DNA from: JAJZMF01 sp035702845
GTDB taxonomy: Bacteria > Actinomycetota > Acidimicrobiia > Acidimicrobiales > Palsa-688
DNA: 16,283 nt
Direction: 5' to 3'
NCBI GenBank assembly: GCA_035702845.1
Contig: DASSZK010000048.1
Location: forward strand, 1 to 16,283
Shown here: piece by piece, positions 14,264-16,283 of the stretch
How positions within the stretch are numbered: the stretch's first letter is position 1
Layout of the letters: the number at the start of each line of letters is the position of its first letter
The notes under the pieces: generated by a model
The model's input: the letters and a program-made list of their open reading frames with translations, nothing else
Told to the model about the DNA's origin: nothing
Database searches by the model: none
Made by a program: the position numbers and the translations under genes

Positions 14264-15802
14264 CTACTTGGGCGGCGCCCGCTCGTAGAGCACGACCCCT
14301 CCAGCGGCACCGACCACCCTAAACTGCGCGGCGATCGAGTTGAAGACCTGTTGGGCGCTTTCACCTAAGTTGCCGTCGCAATAGATGCAGTGCGGTAGGA
14401 CCAGGTACTGCACTGAGCTCGCGAAGGGCAGCCTCTTGCCGTCGTTTGCGGGATTGCCGTAGTACGACTGTTTGAACGGCGTCGGGAACATATAAATCTG
14501 CCGCCGATGGTCGAGGTTGGGTACGAAGTTCTGCCCCGCTGAGACGACAGCGTCGGGGGGGATCCGAGCCAGCAGCGCATCAATCGCATGCACGGAGGCA
14601 GTGTCGGTGGCGGCGACATAGGGGGCATTGTCTGAGAACGGCGCGGCACCCCAGAGCACGCAGCTCCATAGCGCGCAGATAGCGACTACTACTGTGGCGA
14701 CCGAGCGCCACCGCGCTCGAGGCAGCCGGGCGACGCCGAACACGCCGGCGCAGGCCAGCACGGCGGCAAGCGGCATGGCGTAGTGGCGGTCGATCTGGTG
14801 TAGGTAAGGGTTGGAGGACAGGGCGTCCGCCGCAAGCTCCGGAAGAGCGATGAGCAATACCCAGGGCGCCGCCAATGCCGTCAGCCCACCGGAGAAAAGC
14901 ATCTGCCATACGTAAAAGGGCCGTCCCTGCCCGGTCGCAAAGTTTAGGAACTGGCCCGGGTGGCGGATAAGGACGCGCAGTGTCCCTGAAAGGCTCTGGA
15001 AGGGCCACCACCCTGCATATGACGTCGGTACTCCGTTTAGCAGGGCTGGGATCAGGACCAGGTTCTCCACGGAGGCCACGGCCACTGCCGTTGTAATGAT
15101 CGCAGCTCCCGCTTTGCGATGATGTCTCGACAAGACCCATAGTCCTATGGGCACCACATAAAGTGCGTCGTCCTGTTTGCACAAGAGCAAGAGAGCGACC
15201 ATGGTGGCGAGCAGGCGGGGACGCCACACCAAGACCGCATAGATCGCAAAGCCGAGCAGGGGCGCTTCGAACGCCTCCACATGGAACTGCTCCAGGTTGC
15301 CTTGTTGCAGGCCAGGGTTTAGCAGGTAGGCGGCAGCGAGGAGGAGCGCGGGCCACCACCGCTCCAGTAAGCGACGCGCGATCAGGTACACCGGGATTGC
15401 TCCCGCCGCGGCTGCAATGGCCTGAAGTACGAGTAGCAGTGCTGTGTGTGGGTACACCCAAAACAGCGGTACCAGCAACAAGAACACAAAGACCGTGTGT
15501 GCCGCGAACATGTCAGTGCCCATCACGGTCATGAAGGGTGCATGGAAACGGCTGAGTAACCAAATACCTTGGTCGTAGAGCGAGAGGTCGTAGGCGTCCT
15601 GCTGGAAGGCGCGCAGGCTCGCAACACTGACCTCGCTGAACCTCGCCGCGTAGAGGCTCATAAGGACCAACAACGGGAGGATCCTGGTCACTGGCGCCAG
15701 TTGCGGGATGTGTGCCAAGCGTTCTTTGGCGGCCGTTGGCGCGCGCCTGACGAGGACGGTGGCCGCACTGGCCCGGTGCCACGCCCGCTCTACCAGGGCC
15801 AT
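14264..15802 (-). CDS. DUF2079 family polytopic membrane protein
   Basis: A 512-residue integral membrane protein with about ten hydrophobic segments and a C-terminal soluble part from about 395. It fits DUF2079: DAYDLSLYDQGIWLLSRFHAPF (69-90) in the first outer loop, HTVFVFLLLVPLFWVYPHT (102-120), FHVEAFEAPLLGFAIY (173-188) and LLLCKQDDALYV (205-216). The layout resembles GT-C glycosyltransferases, so transfer of a lipid-linked sugar at the outer face is possible but unproved. Two cysteines (HCIYCDGN) lie in the C-terminal soluble part. ATG 15802 is preceded by TACGAT six bases upstream and no Shine-Dalgarno site. It converges on pyk with a 40-bp gap and follows the SDR gene by 77 bp on the same strand. 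The region looks somewhat AT-richer than pyc or pyk. Confidence 0.88.
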   Translation of the reverse strand: MALVERAWHRASAATVLVRRAPTAAKERLAHIPQLAPVTRILPLLVLMSLYAARFSEVSVASLRAFQQDAYDLSLYDQGIWLLSRFHAPFMTVMGTDMFAAHTVFVFLLLVPLFWVYPHTALLLVLQAIAAAAGAIPVYLIARRLLERWWPALLLAAAYLLNPGLQQGNLEQFHVEAFEAPLLGFAIYAVLVWRPRLLATMVALLLLCKQDDALYVVPIGLWVLSRHHRKAGAAIITTAVAVASVENLVLIPALLNGVPTSYAGWWPFQSLSGTLRVLIRHPGQFLNFATGQGRPFYVWQMLFSGGLTALAAPWVLLIALPELAADALSSNPYLHQIDRHYAMPLAAVLACAGVFGVARLPRARWRSVATVVVAICALWSCVLWGAAPFSDNAPYVAATDTASVHAIDALLARIPPDAVVSAGQNFVPNLDHRRQIYMFPTPFKQSYYGNPANDGKRLPFASSVQYLVLPHCIYCDGNLGESAQQVFNSIAAQFRVVGAAGGVVLYERAPPK

Positions 15803-15808
15803 GGGGTG

Positions 15809-15814
15809 ATCGTA
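15809..15814 (-). promoter_or_regulatory. -10-like TACGAT directly upstream of the DUF2079 gene
   Basis: On the minus strand TACGAT is followed by CACCCC and then ATG 15802. The TANNNT match at six-base spacing suggests a start site at the start codon. No -35 hexamer was seen. Confidence 0.4.
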
Positions 15815-15879
15815 GCGGCCCTGGCTGCTGGCTTTAGAGCGTCGTGGGCGCTATCTGCTCACAGGTAGCCGCGTGCCGC

Positions 15880-16283
15880 TTAATGCGCCACTTGCCGGTT
15901 GAGCCCCGCCAGGGCTCGGTATACCTCGGGGAGACCTCCGTGCAACCTTGCGGCGAGCTCCAACCAGGTGGGGACGACAACCTCGGCCCGGGGGTGCTCG
16001 AGCGCTCGCACTATTGCGAACACCACCTTGGAAACTGGGACGGGCTTGGGCCACGACCGCAGGTACGGGCGGTTACGACGGTCAAAAAACGCCGTGTCCA
16101 CCGGCCCTGGGCTCACCAGTGTCACCTTGGCACCGGGCCACTCCTCGCGCAGGCTGTCCGCCAACCCGCGAAGACCGGCCTTGGCGGCGCAGTAGGCCGC
16201 CTCCTGGCCCACGCCGACGAGGCCGGCGATGGAGCCTACGAAGACGAGTTGGCCGCCGCCAGCAAGCTGCGGAGCGGCTGCGC
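15880..16283 (-). CDS. Short-chain dehydrogenase/reductase, partial (N-terminus off right edge)
   Basis: The C-terminal 133 residues of a classical SDR, an NAD(P)-dependent oxidoreductase. The fragment begins inside the core fold: GGGQLVFVGSIAGLVG with catalytic Ser at codon 16233-16231, then AAYCAAKAGLRGL with catalytic Tyr (16194-16192) and Lys (16182-16180). Ser to Tyr is 13 residues and Tyr-x3-Lys is intact, both as in active SDRs. PGPVDTAFF is the usual segment after strand 6. The cofactor-binding TGxxxGxG is beyond the window, so cofactor and substrate cannot be judged. The C-terminal tail (VVVPTWLELAARLHGGLPEVYRAL) is like SDRs acting on lipids or unknown substrates. The frame continues to the window edge; GTG 16212 inside it is not a true start. 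Confidence 0.9.
   Translation of the reverse strand, partial: AAAPQLAGGGQLVFVGSIAGLVGVGQEAAYCAAKAGLRGLADSLREEWPGAKVTLVSPGPVDTAFFDRRNRPYLRSWPKPVPVSKVVFAIVRALEHPRAEVVVPTWLELAARLHGGLPEVYRALAGLNRQVAH

Overview
This is a GC-rich chromosomal window with eleven genes: nine complete, plus one partial at each edge. The gene set suggests an actinomycete-type bacterium. Pointers are an Actinobacteria-style pyruvate kinase and alanine dehydrogenase, a secreted CHAP protein carrying GYW/FGDA repeats of a kind I associate with Acidimicrobiia, -10-like hexamers placed directly before start codons, and GTG/TTG starts. The assignment to Acidimicrobiia or relatives is inference from protein style; there is no rRNA or tRNA to settle it. 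No mobile element, CRISPR array, tRNA or rRNA was seen.

Layout. Minus strand, 1-4352: a GT-C-like polytopic membrane protein (running off the left edge) lies downstream of prpB (methylisocitrate lyase) and prpD (2-methylcitrate dehydratase), which are translationally coupled through a TGATG overlap. A 236-bp divergent gap follows. Plus strand, 4589-14223: a secreted six-repeat CHAP hydrolase, a thioredoxin-like [2Fe-2S] ferredoxin of the sucrase/ferredoxin-like (Apd1/Aim32) family, pyruvate carboxylase, alanine dehydrogenase, a NERD-like protein with degenerate motifs, and a divergent pyruvate kinase. Minus strand, 14264-16283: a DUF2079 membrane protein and the C-terminal part of a short-chain dehydrogenase (running off the right edge).

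How the genes fit together. Five of the eleven genes act at the pyruvate node. PrpD and PrpB turn 2-methylcitrate into pyruvate plus succinate, Pyc carboxylates pyruvate to oxaloacetate, Ald interconverts alanine and pyruvate, and Pyk makes pyruvate from PEP. The methylcitrate synthase gene prpC is not here. The remaining genes look like envelope functions (two GT-C-like membrane proteins and the CHAP protein) and redox or unknown functions.

No clearly new multi-gene system is evident. The points most worth a second look are: in-frame short tandem repeats (mostly 18 bp) in unrelated genes; a pyruvate kinase whose NFSH potassium/substrate motif is replaced by PLAH; a CX8C + HxGGH bis-histidinyl iron-sulfur signature; a NERD-like protein lacking the family's acidic/lysine residues; a strong hairpin over the pyc stop codon; and several start codons lying 6-7 nt after a TANNNT hexamer, which suggests leaderless mRNAs.
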